64,000 nucleotides of DNA from SURF-28 sp034521465 (GTDB taxonomy: Bacteria; Bacteroidota; Ignavibacteria; Ignavibacteriales; Melioribacteraceae). The DNA lies in the NCBI GenBank assembly GCA_034521465.1, contig JAXHMN010000008.1, positions 248,001-312,000 of the forward strand, given 5' to 3'. Below are positions 49,877 to 59,723 of this stretch, in pieces; the first letter of the stretch is position 1, and every line of letters begins with the position of its first letter. The translations under genes were made by a program, and so were the position numbers. A model generated the notes under the pieces. The model saw only the letters and a list, made by a program, of their open reading frames with translations, was not told the DNA's origin and searched no databases.

Positions 49877-51913
49877 ATGACCGAACATAGTAATAAACAT
49901 CAAGAGCATGAACACGATCATAAAAACAATAGTGATCATGCTAAACATGAAGACCACGATCACCACCAATCATCATAAACACATGGTAGAGGATTTTAAG
50001 AGAAGATTTTGGATATCTATAATAATAACTATCCCTATTCTTATTCTCTCCCCTATGATTCAAGAATTTCTCGGAATTAAAGAATCATTTTCCTTCAAAG
50101 GAAGTGAATATATTCTTTTCGGTCTATCAACTGTAATTTTCTTTTACGGCGGTTGGCCTTTTTTATCGGGATTAGTAAACGAATTAAAAGATAAAAATCC
50201 CGGAATGATGACGCTCATAGCTCTTGCTATTTCTGTTGCATACTTTTTCAGCTCCGCCGTTGTTTTTGGTTTCGAAGGTAAATTGTTCTTTTGGGAACTG
50301 GCAACATTAATCGATATCATGCTGCTCGGTCATTGGATAGAAATGAAATCGGTGATGGGCGCATCAAGAGCGCTCGAGGAACTAGCCAAACTCATGCCGG
50401 ATACAGCGCACAAAATTACCGAAAGCGGGGATACCGAAGATATTAAAGTAAGCAAACTAAAACACGAGGATAAAATACTTATAAAACCGGAGAAAAAATT
50501 CCTGCTGATGGCGAAGTGTACGAAGGTAAATCTTCGGTAAACGAATCAATGATTACCGGCGAATCAACCCCTGTTGAAAAAGGTGACGGCGACGAAGTCG
50601 TGGGCGGCGCGGTTAACGGAGAAGGTTCATTAAAAGTTATTATTAAAAAAACCGGCGATGAAACTTACCTATCAAAAGTTATTAAGCTGGTTAAAGAAGC
50701 TCAAGAAAGTAAATCCAAGACTCAAAACCTTGCCAACAAAGCAGCATTATGGTTAACCATAATTGCACTTTCCGCAGGCGCAATTACCTTTATTACATGG
50801 TTTGTTATTATTGGTGATGATTTTAATTTTGCATTAACCCGCACGGTTACTGTTATGGTAATTACATGCCCTCATGCACTCGGTTTGGCAATTCCTCTTG
50901 TTGTTGCAGTATCAACCGCACTTTCTGCAAAGAACGGTTTGCTAATCCGGAATAGAAACGCATTTGAAAAAGCTCGCAATATCACAACAATAATTTTTGA
51001 TAAAACCGGTACACTTACAAAAGGTGAATTCGGCGTCGATAAAGTTATTGTAATGAATGATGACTTTAATAAAGAAGAAATATTAAAAATTGCAGCAACT
51101 ATTGAAAAAGAAAGCGAACATCCAATCGGTAAAGGAATTTTGAAAAGTGTAGATGAGACTTATGATTTAGAAGATTTCAACTCTATAAAAGGAAAAGGTG
51201 CAGAAGGCAAAGTAAAAGGCAAAAGCGTTAAAGTAGTATCACCCGGTTACTTAAAAGAAAATGGTATCGACTACGGTAAAAAAGATGAAGTTGACGAACT
51301 CAATTCTAAAGGAAGTACTGTGGTATTCGTGCTGCAAGAGAATAAGTTGATCGGTGCAATCGGCATGAAAGATGTAGTTCGTGAAGAATCTAAAAAAGCT
51401 ATTGCCGCTTTAAAAGAAATGAATATAAAACCAATCATGCTTACCGGAGATAACGAAAAAGTTGCAAAGTCTGTTGCCGATGAAATAGGAATCGAAGAAT
51501 ATTTCGCGGAAGTTCTTCCCGATAAAAAATCGGAAAAAGTTAAAGAAGTTCAGGGCAAAGGAAAAATTGTTGCAATGACCGGCGACGGTGTAAACGATGC
51601 TCCCGCTCTCGCTCAAGCCGATGTTGGAATTGCAATCGGTTCAGGGACCGATGTTGCCGCCGAGACAGCAGATATTATTCTAGTAAAAAGTAATCCTTTA
51701 GATGTGGTTAAAATGATAAAGTTTTCTAAAGCTACTTACAGTAAAATGATACAAAATTTAATTTGGGCAACCGGCTACAATGCTTTTGCTATTCCTCTCG
51801 CAGCAGGAGTTTTAGCAGGTGTCGGAATTGTACTTAGCCCGGCTGTCGGTGCGGTATTAATGTCTTTAAGTACTGTAATTGTGGCTGTAAATGCAAAGCT
51901 TTTAAAAGTGTAG
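49877..51913 (+). CDS. copB: CopB-type copper/silver P-type ATPase (frame disruptions)
   Basis: A P1B-type ATPase exporting Cu or Ag across the inner membrane. The N-terminus is His-rich (MTEHSNKHQEHEHDHKNNSD and HAKHEDHDHHQSS). It then has the membrane motif VITCPHALGLAIPL; C-P-H rather than C-P-C marks the P1B-3 (CopB) type, as does a His-rich start. The other motifs are VNESMITGESTPVEK, DKTGTLTKGEFG and AMTGDGVNDAPALAQADVGI. Frames shift near 49970 and 50505. About 678 residues. It closes the copper island, 78 bases after the oxidase. Confidence 0.9.
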
Positions 51914-51970
51914 TTACCAGTATTGAGCTAATTACAAGAATATACTGAATAACTTACGTTGGGTAAAACG

Positions 51971-52091
51971 TATGGAATACTGAAAAAAGGGATGATGGAA
52001 TGTTGTCTTTAAAGGTTTCCATTTATTCCATTATTCCAATTTTCCATTATTCCTCCAGAGGAGTTCCTATGGAACAATACTCCAACATTCC
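51971..52091. repeat. GGAAT/ATTCC-rich imperfect palindromic repeat
   Basis: In a 327-base gene-free stretch, GGAATGTTG at 51997-52005 matches CAACATTCC at 52083-52091 in inverted form. Between them lie repeated TTCCATTATTCC-like units (52017-52053). GGAATACTG at 51974-51982 is a further variant of the same word. This looks like a low-complexity dispersed repeat, not a gene. The rest of the gap, to 52240, holds only a probable promoter (52190-52197). Confidence 0.5.
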
Positions 52092-52189
52092 GAGAACTGA
52101 TTAACCGGAATTTATAGTATTTTACAAATTGCACGTCAATTCTTGCACAATTATATTTTCTTTGTTATCAATACCAACAATTCATTAAC

Positions 52190-52197
52190 TATATTTG
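52190..52197 (+). promoter_or_regulatory. Possible -7 promoter element of the ABC-F gene
   Basis: TATATTTG matches the Bacteroidota consensus TAnnTTTG exactly and lies 43 bases before the ABC-F start. A TTG at 52162-52164 is 25 bases upstream of it, a little farther than ideal. Supported by consensus only. Confidence 0.42.
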
Positions 52198-52240
52198 TAC
52201 TCTCTAAAAACAGCTTTCATAAAATTAATTTAGTAATCGT

Positions 52241-54137
52241 ATGGCAAAAGAAGTAAGCGAAGTAATATTAACAGCCAAAGAGCTGGAAGTTCACTTCGGG
52301 GAAAATGTAATTCTCGATAAAGCTTCACTCAGCGTTCACGAAGGTGATAGAATTGGATTGATTGGTAGAAATGGTGCCGGTAAATCGACTTTCTTAAAAA
52401 TAATTTCGGGATTGCTTCTTCCTGATACCGGAGAAGTAACAAAGAAAAAAGGTCTTAATGTTAGTTTTCTTTCACAAGAATTTACACTTGATGAGAACAA
52501 AACAGTTTATGAAAATATTTTAAGCGGTGCTCAAAACGAATTAGAACTTTTGAATAAATACGACAATACTCCGCTCGATTCTCCCGACAAACACTTGTTA
52601 GAAGAAATTATAACTCGTCGCGATTCATGGAATCTTGATAAACGAATAGATTACTTGATCAAGACATTGGATGCGCCGGGAAAAGCAAATAAAATAACAC
52701 TGCTTTCCGGCGGTGAAAAACGTAGAATAGCTATGTGCCGTGCACTTATATCGAATCCCGATTTACTAATCCTCGATGAACCAACAAACCATCTCGACAC
52801 AGAATCAATTGAATGGATAGAAGAATTTCTCGCTTCCTACAGTGGAACTTGTATATTCGTCACTCATGATCGTTATTTCTTAGATAGAATTGCAAATAGA
52901 ATCGTTGAACTTTCGTCCGGCACTTTCTTTTCACATCAAGGCAACTATACGGAATACTTAATTAACAAATCCGAAAGACAACGTATTCAAGAAACCGAAG
53001 AGAGAAAACGACAAAGCTTTTTAAAACGCGAATTAGATTGGATGAGAACAGGACCGAAGGCAAGAAGAACAAAAGCGAAAAGCCGCATTGATAAATTTTA
53101 CGAAGTTAAATCTGCGGGTAATAATGAAGTTGATCTTGAAGTAGACCTGATTATCCCCGGCAGAAAGGTTAGGTAAAAAAGTTGTTGAATTAAAAAATAT
53201 CGGAATGAAATTCGATGACAAAACTCTTTTCGAAGGATTCAGTCACAATTTTCAACCAGGTAAAAATATTGGCATCGTTGGTCGGAATGGAACCGGTAAA
53301 ACTACTTTACTAAAACTGATACTTGGTGAACTCCAACCGTATATGGGAAAAATTGAAATCGGAGAAACAACTAAGTTTAATTACATCGATCAATCTCGAC
53401 TCCTGTTAAATGATAATGACACTGTGATTGAAGCAATCGGAGAAAAAAGTGATGTGATTATGTTTGGGAATCAGCAGATTTCAATTTGGTCTTACTTAAA
53501 AAGATTCCTTTTTACAGATGATAGAATAAACACATTTGTCGGAAGATTATCCGGCGGAGAAAAAAGCAGACTCACGCTTGCAAAGATCTTAAGCAAAGGC
53601 GGTAATTTTATAATGCTTGACGAACCAACAAATGATTTGGACCTACCGACTTTACGAATTTTAGAAGAAGCGCTCATCGGCTTTGAAGGTTGTGTTTTAA
53701 TTGTAAGTCACGATAGATATTTCTTAAACCGTGTCTGTGACGGTATAATCGCATTCGAAGGGAACGGCGAGATCTTTTACAGCGAAGGCAACTATGATTA
53801 TTATGTTGAAAAAAGAAAAGAACGCAAAGTTGATGTAGGATTATCAAAATCCAAAAAAGAAAAACAAGACACAAGAAAAAAACCGAAACAAAAAAAATTA
53901 AGTTATAAAGATGCGTTAGAGCTTGAACAGATCGAAGAAAAAATTGCTGCTGCCGAAGATGAGGTAACAGAAATAGAAGCGTTATTCTCCTCTCCCGATT
54001 TTTACGAAAAGCATTCCGAAAAGCTAAATGAATTGAATAAAAATTTAGAAAGCACTAAAGAAAACCTTGAGCAGTTATATGCAAGATGGACGCAGCTCGA
54101 GGAGTTAAAAGAAGAACTCAAAAAAAATGGGAGCTGA
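52241..54137 (+). CDS. uup: ABC-F family ATPase, Uup-like (one frame disruption)
   Basis: A soluble two-domain ABC-F ATPase with no membrane part. Members act on ribosomes or, for Uup, also influence DNA transposon excision. Domain 1 has GRNGAGKST and LSGGEKRRIAMCRALIS with ILDEPTNHLD; domain 2 has GRNGTGKTT and LSGGEKSRLTLAKILS with LDEPTNDLD. The C-terminus is a coiled coil (ELEQIEEKIAAAEDEVTEIE) typical of Uup. The frame shifts near 53172, at LIIPGRKVR versus GKKVVELKNIGMKF. About 630 residues, normal for Uup. Confidence 0.88.
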
Positions 54138-54148
54138 ACTTAGCTCCC
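54121..54148 (-). terminator. Terminator for the DUF2892 gene, inside the end of the ABC-F gene
   Basis: GGGAGCT (54129-54135) and AGCTCCC (54142-54148) form a seven-pair hairpin with a six-base loop. On the minus strand the stem is followed by A and seven T (54128-54121), a good intrinsic terminator for the convergent gene that ends at 54155. The plus strand tail is AATTAATTATTTATT, so it may serve both genes. The ABC-F stop codon (54135-54137) lies within the hairpin. Confidence 0.72.
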
Positions 54149-54154
54149 AATTAA

Positions 54155-54367
54155 TTATTTATTCTGTTCATCAACTTTGCAAGTTGAAATTCCGAACGGT
54201 AAATATAAACCGCATCTTCCCACCAGTCCGGTTATTATCAATACTGCACCAAGAATTAATCCGATTATCCCTAGCGTAGTTTCTAAATAAATAATACCGA
54301 GCACCGCAAGTACCACGCCAAGTATCAATCTAATTATTTTATCGGTAGAACCAACATTCTTTTGCAT
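54155..54367 (-). CDS. Small DUF2892 membrane protein
   Basis: A 70-residue protein from ATG 54367 (MQKNVGSTDKIIRLILGVVL), preceded by AGGAGG. The upstream open frame lacks support. Two membrane segments follow (LGVVLAVLGIIYLETTLG and LILGAVLIITGLVGRCGLYL) and the end GISTCKVDEQNK with cysteines near the C-terminus. This is the DUF2892/YgaP-C-terminal-like pattern, often found next to rhodanese domains, though none is present here. Function unknown. It is convergent with the ABC-F gene. Confidence 0.82.
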   Translation of the reverse strand: MQKNVGSTDKIIRLILGVVLAVLGIIYLETTLGIIGLILGAVLIITGLVGRCGLYLPFGISTCKVDEQNK

Positions 54368-54419
54368 ACTTCCTCCTATAGGATTTATTGATTTGATGCT
54401 GCCGGTTACAAAAGGATTC

Positions 54420-54860
54420 TCATCTAAAACCATATTTTGAAACGTGCGAAATTGCCAGTAAAATAACAGCCAGTGTATTTGCATAAGCAAGATATTTTCC
54501 GAACTCACCTAGGTCATAATTCGGCAGAAAGTTCCTTCTTGCAATAATATAGTTTTTCAATTCTGTCTTTAGCTGTAGCAAGCTCCGGCGATTATTTTCT
54601 GGTTCATAAAAGGAAAGTTTCATTGGTTCATCAAGAGGAACATTATAACTGCTCTGCCCCAAAAACAATCTATTATTTATTAGTACTTTTAGGTCGTGAC
54701 TCAGATAAACTCGCTCTGATTTAATTTTCGATGAATCATCTCCGGTTTGTTGTTGATATGCAAATAATACCGTTTTTGATGACGAGCAAAGTACAAAAGA
54801 AAGAATTGAAATTGTTTTGAAAAAATTAATTATCTTAAGTGTTAATTTATTCGTATTCAT
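54420..54860 (-). CDS. Exported hypothetical protein
   Basis: A 146-residue protein starting at ATG 54860 (a second ATG is at 54863). Its N-terminus MNTNKLTLKIINFFKTISIL then SFVLCSSSKT is a signal or lipoprotein-like leader. The middle has KIKSERVYLSHDLKVLINNR and LDEPMKLSFYEPE, and the C-terminal end a membrane-like YLAYANTLAVILLAISHV. I do not recognise a family. Its start lies virtually on top of the divergent GDPD start at 54862. It lies 53 bases before DUF2892 on the same strand. Confidence 0.55.
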   Translation of the reverse strand: MNTNKLTLKIINFFKTISILSFVLCSSSKTVLFAYQQQTGDDSSKIKSERVYLSHDLKVLINNRLFLGQSSYNVPLDEPMKLSFYEPENNRRSLLQLKTELKNYIIARRNFLPNYDLGEFGKYLAYANTLAVILLAISHVSKYGFR

Positions 54861-54861
54861 C

Positions 54862-55633
54862 ATGAATCAAAATAGTGAAATTTTGAAAAACTCACAGAAA
54901 TATTTTAGCTGGATAATAAATAAACCAATTGCTCATCGTGGTCTTCACAACTTAAACGGGACACCCGAAAATTCAATTTCTGCTTTTGAAAAAGCAATAG
55001 AATTAAATATCCCGATTGAACTGGATCTTAAATTAACCAAAAGACGAAAAACTTATAGTTTTTCATGATGAAAATTTCACTAGGATGACCGGATACAATG
55101 CCGATGTCAATGTCACAAGTTGGGACGATGTAAAAGAATTAAAATTACGAGGGACTAATGAGGAAATTCCATTATTCAAGGATGTTCTTGAATTAGTTAG
55201 AAATAGAGTTCCATTACTAATAGAATTAAAAAACTTTGGTCGCGCCGGTAAATTTGAACAGATCGTCAAAGAAACTTTGAAGAAATATGATGGTGAATAC
55301 GCTATTCAATCTTTTAATCCTCTCTCAATCAGATGGTTGAAAATAAACGCTCCGGAAATATTACGCGGTCAAATTGCTTCCCGCTTTAGAGATGAACAAA
55401 TTCCACGGCGCTATAAATATCTTTTGAAAAATCTCACTTTTAATTTATCTACTAAACCAGATTTTATTAACTATAATATTGATGATCTCCCCTATCTTCC
55501 GGTCGGACTTTTAAGAAAACAAGGTATTCCCGTACTCGGCTGGACTGTTAAAAATGAATCTCAATTAGAAAAAGCCAAACTGCTTTGTGATAATTTTGTA
55601 TTCGAAGATTTAGAACCTACTAAAATAATCTAG
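54862..55633 (+). CDS. Glycerophosphodiester phosphodiesterase (one frame disruption)
   Basis: A GDPD-type enzyme that hydrolyses glycerophosphodiesters. From ATG 54862 the protein has NKPIAHRGLHNLNGTPENSI (H-R-G and E-N-S motif) and IPIELDLKLTK (the E-x-D-x-x metal site). The frame shifts near 55055, where FHDENFTRMTGYNADV continues, followed by EEIPLFKDVLELVRNRVPLL. It ends GWTVKNESQLEKAKLLCDNF. About 256 residues, normal. Its ATG lies only two bases from the start of the divergent hypothetical gene, so one of the two has its promoter inside the other. Confidence 0.87.
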
Positions 55634-55734
55634 TAAAAAAATCATTTCTACCTACTGAATCCTTTTTGAATTTAGTACATCTTACCAATAAAGAAATTTG
55701 ATTCGAAATAACTATCAAAAATAATGGAGTAGCA

Positions 55735-56104
55735 ATGACTGAACATTTAACAAAAGAAACTTTCCTCGAAAAAGTTTTCAATTACGAACAAAATAAAGAA
55801 TGGAATTTTGAAGGTGATAAACCTTGTGTTATCGATTTTTATGCTGATTGGTGCGGGCCATGTAAAATGGTATCACCTATATTGGAAGAACTTTCCGAAG
55901 AATATGAAGGAAAGATTAACGTATATAAAATTGATACAGAATCCGAGCAGGAATTAGCAGCAGCATTTGGCATCAGAAGTATTCCTTCAATACTTTTTTG
56001 CCCAAAAGATGAAACAACCGCAAATGGCGCAAGGCGCTTTACCAAAAGATGCTCTTAAAGAAGCTATTGATAAAGTATTATTAAAAGAAGAAGCAGTTAA
56101 TTAA
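55735..56104 (+). CDS. trxA: Thioredoxin (one frame disruption)
   Basis: A thiol-disulfide reductant with the active site ADWCGPCKMVSPILEEL (Cys 40 and 43), then VYKIDTESEQELAAAFGIRS and IPSILFCPKDE with the cis-proline I-P-S. The frame shifts near 56030. The continuation MAQGALPKDALKEAIDKVLL stops at 56104, giving about 123 residues. It has an N-terminal extension (TEHLTKETFLEKVFNYEQNK) longer than E. coli thioredoxin and no signal peptide. ATG follows GGAGTAGCA. Confidence 0.9.
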
Positions 56105-56142
56105 ATTTAACGTGAAATTTCTTCTTGTTTGGGGGAAAGAAA

Positions 56143-56166
56143 CCCGTCTAATTTAGGCGGGTTTTT
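56143..56166 (+). terminator. Intrinsic terminator after thioredoxin
   Basis: CCCGTCT (56143-56149) pairs with AGGCGGG (56055-equivalent on the far side, 56155-56161), six Watson-Crick pairs and one T-G pair, around a five-base loop. It is followed by TTTTT, 38 bases after the trxA stop. Confidence 0.82.
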
Positions 56167-56452
56167 ATTTTAAATTGTTTTGACTTGAAATAATCATTCA
56201 AAATGCTATTTTAGAATCTGAAAACTAACTTTAGCAACATTACAGGCATTCCTCGTAAAAATAGAAACAACTGCATAGTGGCCAAAAATTATGTTTCATT
56301 TTAAGAGTCATTTTTGTTATATTTAGTGTTTTCAAATTTTGAAACTACCGCAAGGAGTCCTCATTAACTCACTCGGGAACAAAGAAAGAATTTATTTGTT
56401 TGTAGAAACAACAATAACACTATTTCACAACTCAAAAAAGGAGAGGTGAAGA
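56167..56452 (+). promoter_or_regulatory. Gene-free region before rpoD
   Basis: A 286-base AT-rich gap with no supportable gene on either strand. TATATTTA at 56315-56322 is one base off the TAnnTTTG consensus and is the best candidate -7 element of rpoD. That would leave an untranslated leader of about 120 bases before the TTG start. No strong hairpin was seen. Confidence 0.3.
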
Positions 56453-57313
56453 TTGAAAATTACCAAACAATTTACTAATCGTGAGAGTAAATCATTAGAT
56501 CAGTACCTTCAAGAAATTGGAAAGGTTGATCTTCTTACTCCCGATGAAGAAATTGACCTAGCAATCAAAATAAAAAAAGGTGACGATAGAGCGCTAGAAA
56601 AATTAGTTAAAGCTAATTTGAGATTTGTTGTTAGTGTTGCTAAGCAATACCAAAACCAAGGATTACCCCTTGTTGATTTAATAAATGAAGGTAACTTGGG
56701 GCTAATAAAAGCCGGTCGAAGATTTGATGAAACACGCGAATTTAAATTCATCTCTTATGCTGTTTGGTGGATTCGTCAATCAATAATGCAGGCAATTGCG
56801 GAACAATCCAGAATTGTCAGATTACCGCTCAATAGAGTTGGAGCTTTAACAAAAGTCGGTAAGACCGCCTCTAGGCTCGAACAAGATTTTGAACGAAATG
56901 CTAGTCCCGAAGAAATTGCAAAAGAATTAGATATGGAGGTCGAGGAAGTTGCCGCGGCAATGCAAATGGCGGGCAGACATATTTCAATGGACGCTCCTTT
57001 CTCACAGAGTGATGACGGCAAAAATAGTTTGTTGGATGTTCTTGCTAATACAGAACAACCAAATCCTGATCATACATTGAACGATGAATCATTAAAGAAT
57101 GATATTGAACGTTCACTCTCAACTTTAACTGAAAGAGAAGCTGAAGTTGTAAGATTATACTTTGGATTAAATTCCGAACATCCGGCAACTTTGGAAGAAA
57201 TAGGCGAAAGATTAAATCTAACTCGTGAAAGAGTACGGCAGATTAAAGAAAAAGCTTTACAACGATTGCGTCATGCATCTCGAAGTAAAGCTCTCAAAGC
57301 TTATTTAGGATAA
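56453..57313 (+). CDS. rpoD: RNA polymerase primary sigma factor (RpoD/SigA-type)
   Basis: A 286-residue sigma-70 protein. Region 1.2 is SKSLDQYLQEIGKVDLLTPD, region 2 NLRFVVSVAKQYQNQGLPLV and FDETREFKFISYAVWWIRQS, region 3 around SRLEQDFERNASPEEIAKEL, and region 4 EEIGERLNLTRERVRQIKEK. It lacks the long N-terminal 1.1 domain, like the short primary factors of Bacteroidota. The start is TTG at 56453, twelve bases after GGAGAGG (GAGAGGTGAAGATTG), giving MKITKQFTNRESKSLD. This start is required by the conserved N-terminus, as there is no in-frame ATG before it. The frame is intact. Confidence 0.94.
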   Translation: MKITKQFTNRESKSLDQYLQEIGKVDLLTPDEEIDLAIKIKKGDDRALEKLVKANLRFVVSVAKQYQNQGLPLVDLINEGNLGLIKAGRRFDETREFKFISYAVWWIRQSIMQAIAEQSRIVRLPLNRVGALTKVGKTASRLEQDFERNASPEEIAKELDMEVEEVAAAMQMAGRHISMDAPFSQSDDGKNSLLDVLANTEQPNPDHTLNDESLKNDIERSLSTLTEREAEVVRLYFGLNSEHPATLEEIGERLNLTRERVRQIKEKALQRLRHASRSKALKAYLG

Positions 57314-57320
57314 AAAGAAA

Positions 57321-57345
57321 CCCCGATTTTAAGTCGGGGTTTTTT
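57321..57345 (+). terminator. Intrinsic terminator after rpoD (bidirectional)
   Basis: CCCCGA (57321-57326) pairs with TCGGGG (57334-57339) over a seven-base loop, followed by TTTTTT. On the minus strand the same stem is followed by TTTCTTTTTA, so it also ends the YtxH/GldC transcripts that converge here. Confidence 0.86.
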
Positions 57346-57357
57346 GTTTTTACTGTC

Positions 57358-57621
57358 TTATTTTTTCAAAGTGGATTTAGCTTCTTCCATCAATTCCTCA
57401 ACACGTTTTCTTCCGTCTTCAACTATCTCTTCAGCTCTATCACGACTTTGATGTGCATACTTAACTACATCATCAACAAGTTCATCTGATTTTCGTTGAA
57501 TTTTCTTACGTGTTCTTTTCCCGCTATCGGGCGCATAAAGAATTCCTAATACAGATCCAATGATGCCACCGAGAATTAAACCGCTAGTAAAAAATCCAAA
57601 TTTTTCATTTCCATTTTCCAT
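57358..57621 (-). CDS. YtxH-domain protein
   Basis: An 87-residue protein with an N-terminal membrane segment in GGIIGSVLGILYAPDSGKRT (the G-x-x-x-G-x-L-x-A-P-x-S-G motif of YtxH). A charged helical tail follows (KIQRKSDELVDDVVKYAHQS to AKSTLKK). YtxH proteins are stress-associated with no defined activity. It follows gldC by 12 bases on the same strand. The frame is intact. Confidence 0.84.
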   Translation of the reverse strand: MENGNEKFGFFTSGLILGGIIGSVLGILYAPDSGKRTRKKIQRKSDELVDDVVKYAHQSRDRAEEIVEDGRKRVEELMEEAKSTLKK

Positions 57622-57633
57622 CTTATACCTCTA

Positions 57634-57969
57634 TTATTTGTTCAACAAATTCAATTTTTCTGCCACTTCAGCGGCGCAATTTGAAATTATATTAGCAGTA
57701 TCCTTATCGTTTGTTGCTTTATTATAAGTTTCTGCTAATTTGTTCAGAGTCTGATAAACAAAAATATTCATATCGTCAATCAGCATCTGTTTTGTCCATA
57801 GATCAATCCCTAAAGTGTTTTTTGTTTGATTATCCCATAAAGAGATAAGCATTGCTTCACAGTTTTGAGGATCACCTCCTTTCGAATCTGTTGCATTCCA
57901 GTCAATTTTGGAAGGCATTTGATCATGATCTAAATTAATTCTGAAATTAATCTCTGCTTGTCGCCCCAT
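57634..57969 (-). CDS. gldC: Gliding motility-associated protein GldC
   Basis: A 111-residue soluble protein. It reads INFRINLDHDQMPSKIDWNA then AMLISLWDNQTKNTLGIDLW and TKQMLIDDMNIFVYQTLNKL, ending AAEVAEKLNLLNK. The pattern I-x-W-x-A-T-D, W-D-x(3)-x-x-T-L-x-I-D-L-W-T-K and M-x-x-F is that of GldC, from memory. GldC is a non-essential accessory of gliding in Flavobacteria and occurs widely without motility. It is useful for placing the organism near Bacteroidota. The frame is intact. Confidence 0.82.
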   Translation of the reverse strand: MGRQAEINFRINLDHDQMPSKIDWNATDSKGGDPQNCEAMLISLWDNQTKNTLGIDLWTKQMLIDDMNIFVYQTLNKLAETYNKATNDKDTANIISNCAAEVAEKLNLLNK

Positions 57970-58154
57970 TTTTACCTAATTAAGTTTATGATATGAATAC
58001 AGATCTTATTTCTTTGCCCTTCTCTACCTTGCCTGTATTATTATATATACAAATTTTTTTAAAAAGAACCAATAATTAATTGCAATAAATTGGATTCATA
58101 CTCATTATATCCACATTTTTGCTATATTTTGATAAGAAAATACGAGTTATAATA

Positions 58155-59622
58155 ATGAGTCAATTAGAAAAATATTTCAATTTATATAAAGGAAATACAA
58201 TCGGGAATGATATTTGTTTCAATACTCCTTATGGCAAACAAAATCTTATTTATGCCGATTGGATTGCCAGCGGTAGATTGTATAAACCAATTGAAGAGAA
58301 ATTATTAAATGATTTTCTACCCTAGTGTCGGCAACACACATTCCGAATCAAGTTTCACCGGCACCTCAATGACCTTTGCTTATCATCATGCAAAAGAGAT
58401 TATTAAGAATCATGTTAACGCTGCAGAAGATGACGTCATAATAACTCAAGGCACCGGTATGACCGGAATGGTTAACAAACTCCAAAGAATTTTAGGTCTG
58501 CGTGTATGCGAGCAGCTTGAGGAATACCTAAATTTTCCTAAGGAAGATAAACCGGTTGTTTTTATTACGCACATGGAACATCATTCCAATCATACTTCTT
58601 GGTTAGAAACAATTGCCGATGTAGTTATAATCGAACCCGATGAAAGAAGTTACATTGACTTGAAGCATTTAGAGGAGCAGCTAGAAGTTTATAAAGATAG
58701 GAAACTCAAAATAGGTTCGTTTACTGCCGCTTCCAATGTAACCGGTGTGCAAACCGACTATCATCAAATGGCAAAAATAATGCACCAACACGGCGGATTC
58801 TGTTTTATCGATTTCGCCGCAGCTGCTCCTTATGTTGATATTAATATGCATCCAGATGATCCCGAAGAAAACCTTGATGCAATTTTCTTTTCACCACATA
58901 AATTTTTAGGTGGACCTGGAACTTCAGGAGTTTTGGTTTTTAATTCTTCTCTCTACAAAACAAAAATTCCAGATCATCCCGGCGGCGGAACAGTTGATTG
59001 GACAAATCCTTGGGGCGAACACAAATACATTAATGATATTGAAGCACGTGAAGATGGTGGGACTTCCGGTTTTCTTCAAACCATCAAGACTGCTTTAGCA
59101 ATTAAATTAAAAGAAGAAATGGGAACTAAAAATATTTTAGAACGTGAACGCGAATTATTAAAAATTGCCTTTGAAGAATTCCATAAAATGCCAAGCGTTC
59201 ATTTACTTGCACCAGAGTTTGAAGATAGACTTGGAGTTATATCTTTTTATGTTGAAGACATTCACTACAACTTGATGGTAAAATTATTAAATGATCGTTT
59301 CGGAATTCAAGTAAGAGGCGGATGTTCCTGTGCAGGCACATATGGGCACTATTTACTCCACGTCGATCCCACCCGTTCAAAAAGAATAACTGATAAAATT
59401 AACAAAGGCGACCTCTCCGAAAAACCGGGCTGGGTTCGTTTATCGCTGCATCCGACTATGACTAACGAAGAATCATATTTTATCTTGAATGCAATTAAAG
59501 AAATAATTGATAACATTTCTGATTGGGAGAAAGACTATACTTATTCTTCAACAACAAATGAATATTATCACGTTTCCGGGAATAATGAACACAAGATAAT
59601 TGAAAGCTGGTTTGAGTTGTAA
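58155..59622 (+). CDS. Class V aminotransferase / cysteine desulfurase-like enzyme (one frame disruption)
   Basis: A PLP-dependent enzyme of the NifS/SufS fold. The N-terminus from ATG 58155 has NTPYGKQNLIYADWIASGRL. It shifts frame near 58315 into YPSVGNTHSESSFTG, then VIITQGTGMTGMVNKLQRIL, ITHMEHHSNHTSWLETI, GGFCFIDFAAAAPYV and the PLP-lysine motif AIFFSPHKFLGGPGTSGVLV. A Cys-rich loop VRGGCSCAGTYGHYLLHVD occurs in the C-terminal part. About 489 residues, somewhat long for SufS. The substrate is not certain: cysteine desulfurase or an isopenicillin-epimerase-like protein are alternatives. Confidence 0.84.
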
Positions 59623-59683
59623 GCTAAAGATCCCGAGATTTCAAAATCCGGGAGAAAATCCCGATACTCAAATAAATTAGTGC

Positions 59684-59715
59684 TTGACAAAAAAGGAATT
59701 ATTTCTCTATCTTTG
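59684..59715 (+). promoter_or_regulatory. Promoter of the trp operon
   Basis: TTGACA at 59684-59689 and TATCTTTG at 59708-59715, with 21 bases between the TTG and the TATCTTTG. The second element matches the Bacteroidota -7 consensus TAnnTTTG exactly. Transcription would start a few bases later and the leader ATG follows at 59724, so the leader mRNA has a very short 5' end. Confidence 0.72.
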
Positions 59716-59723
59716 CAGTCAAC

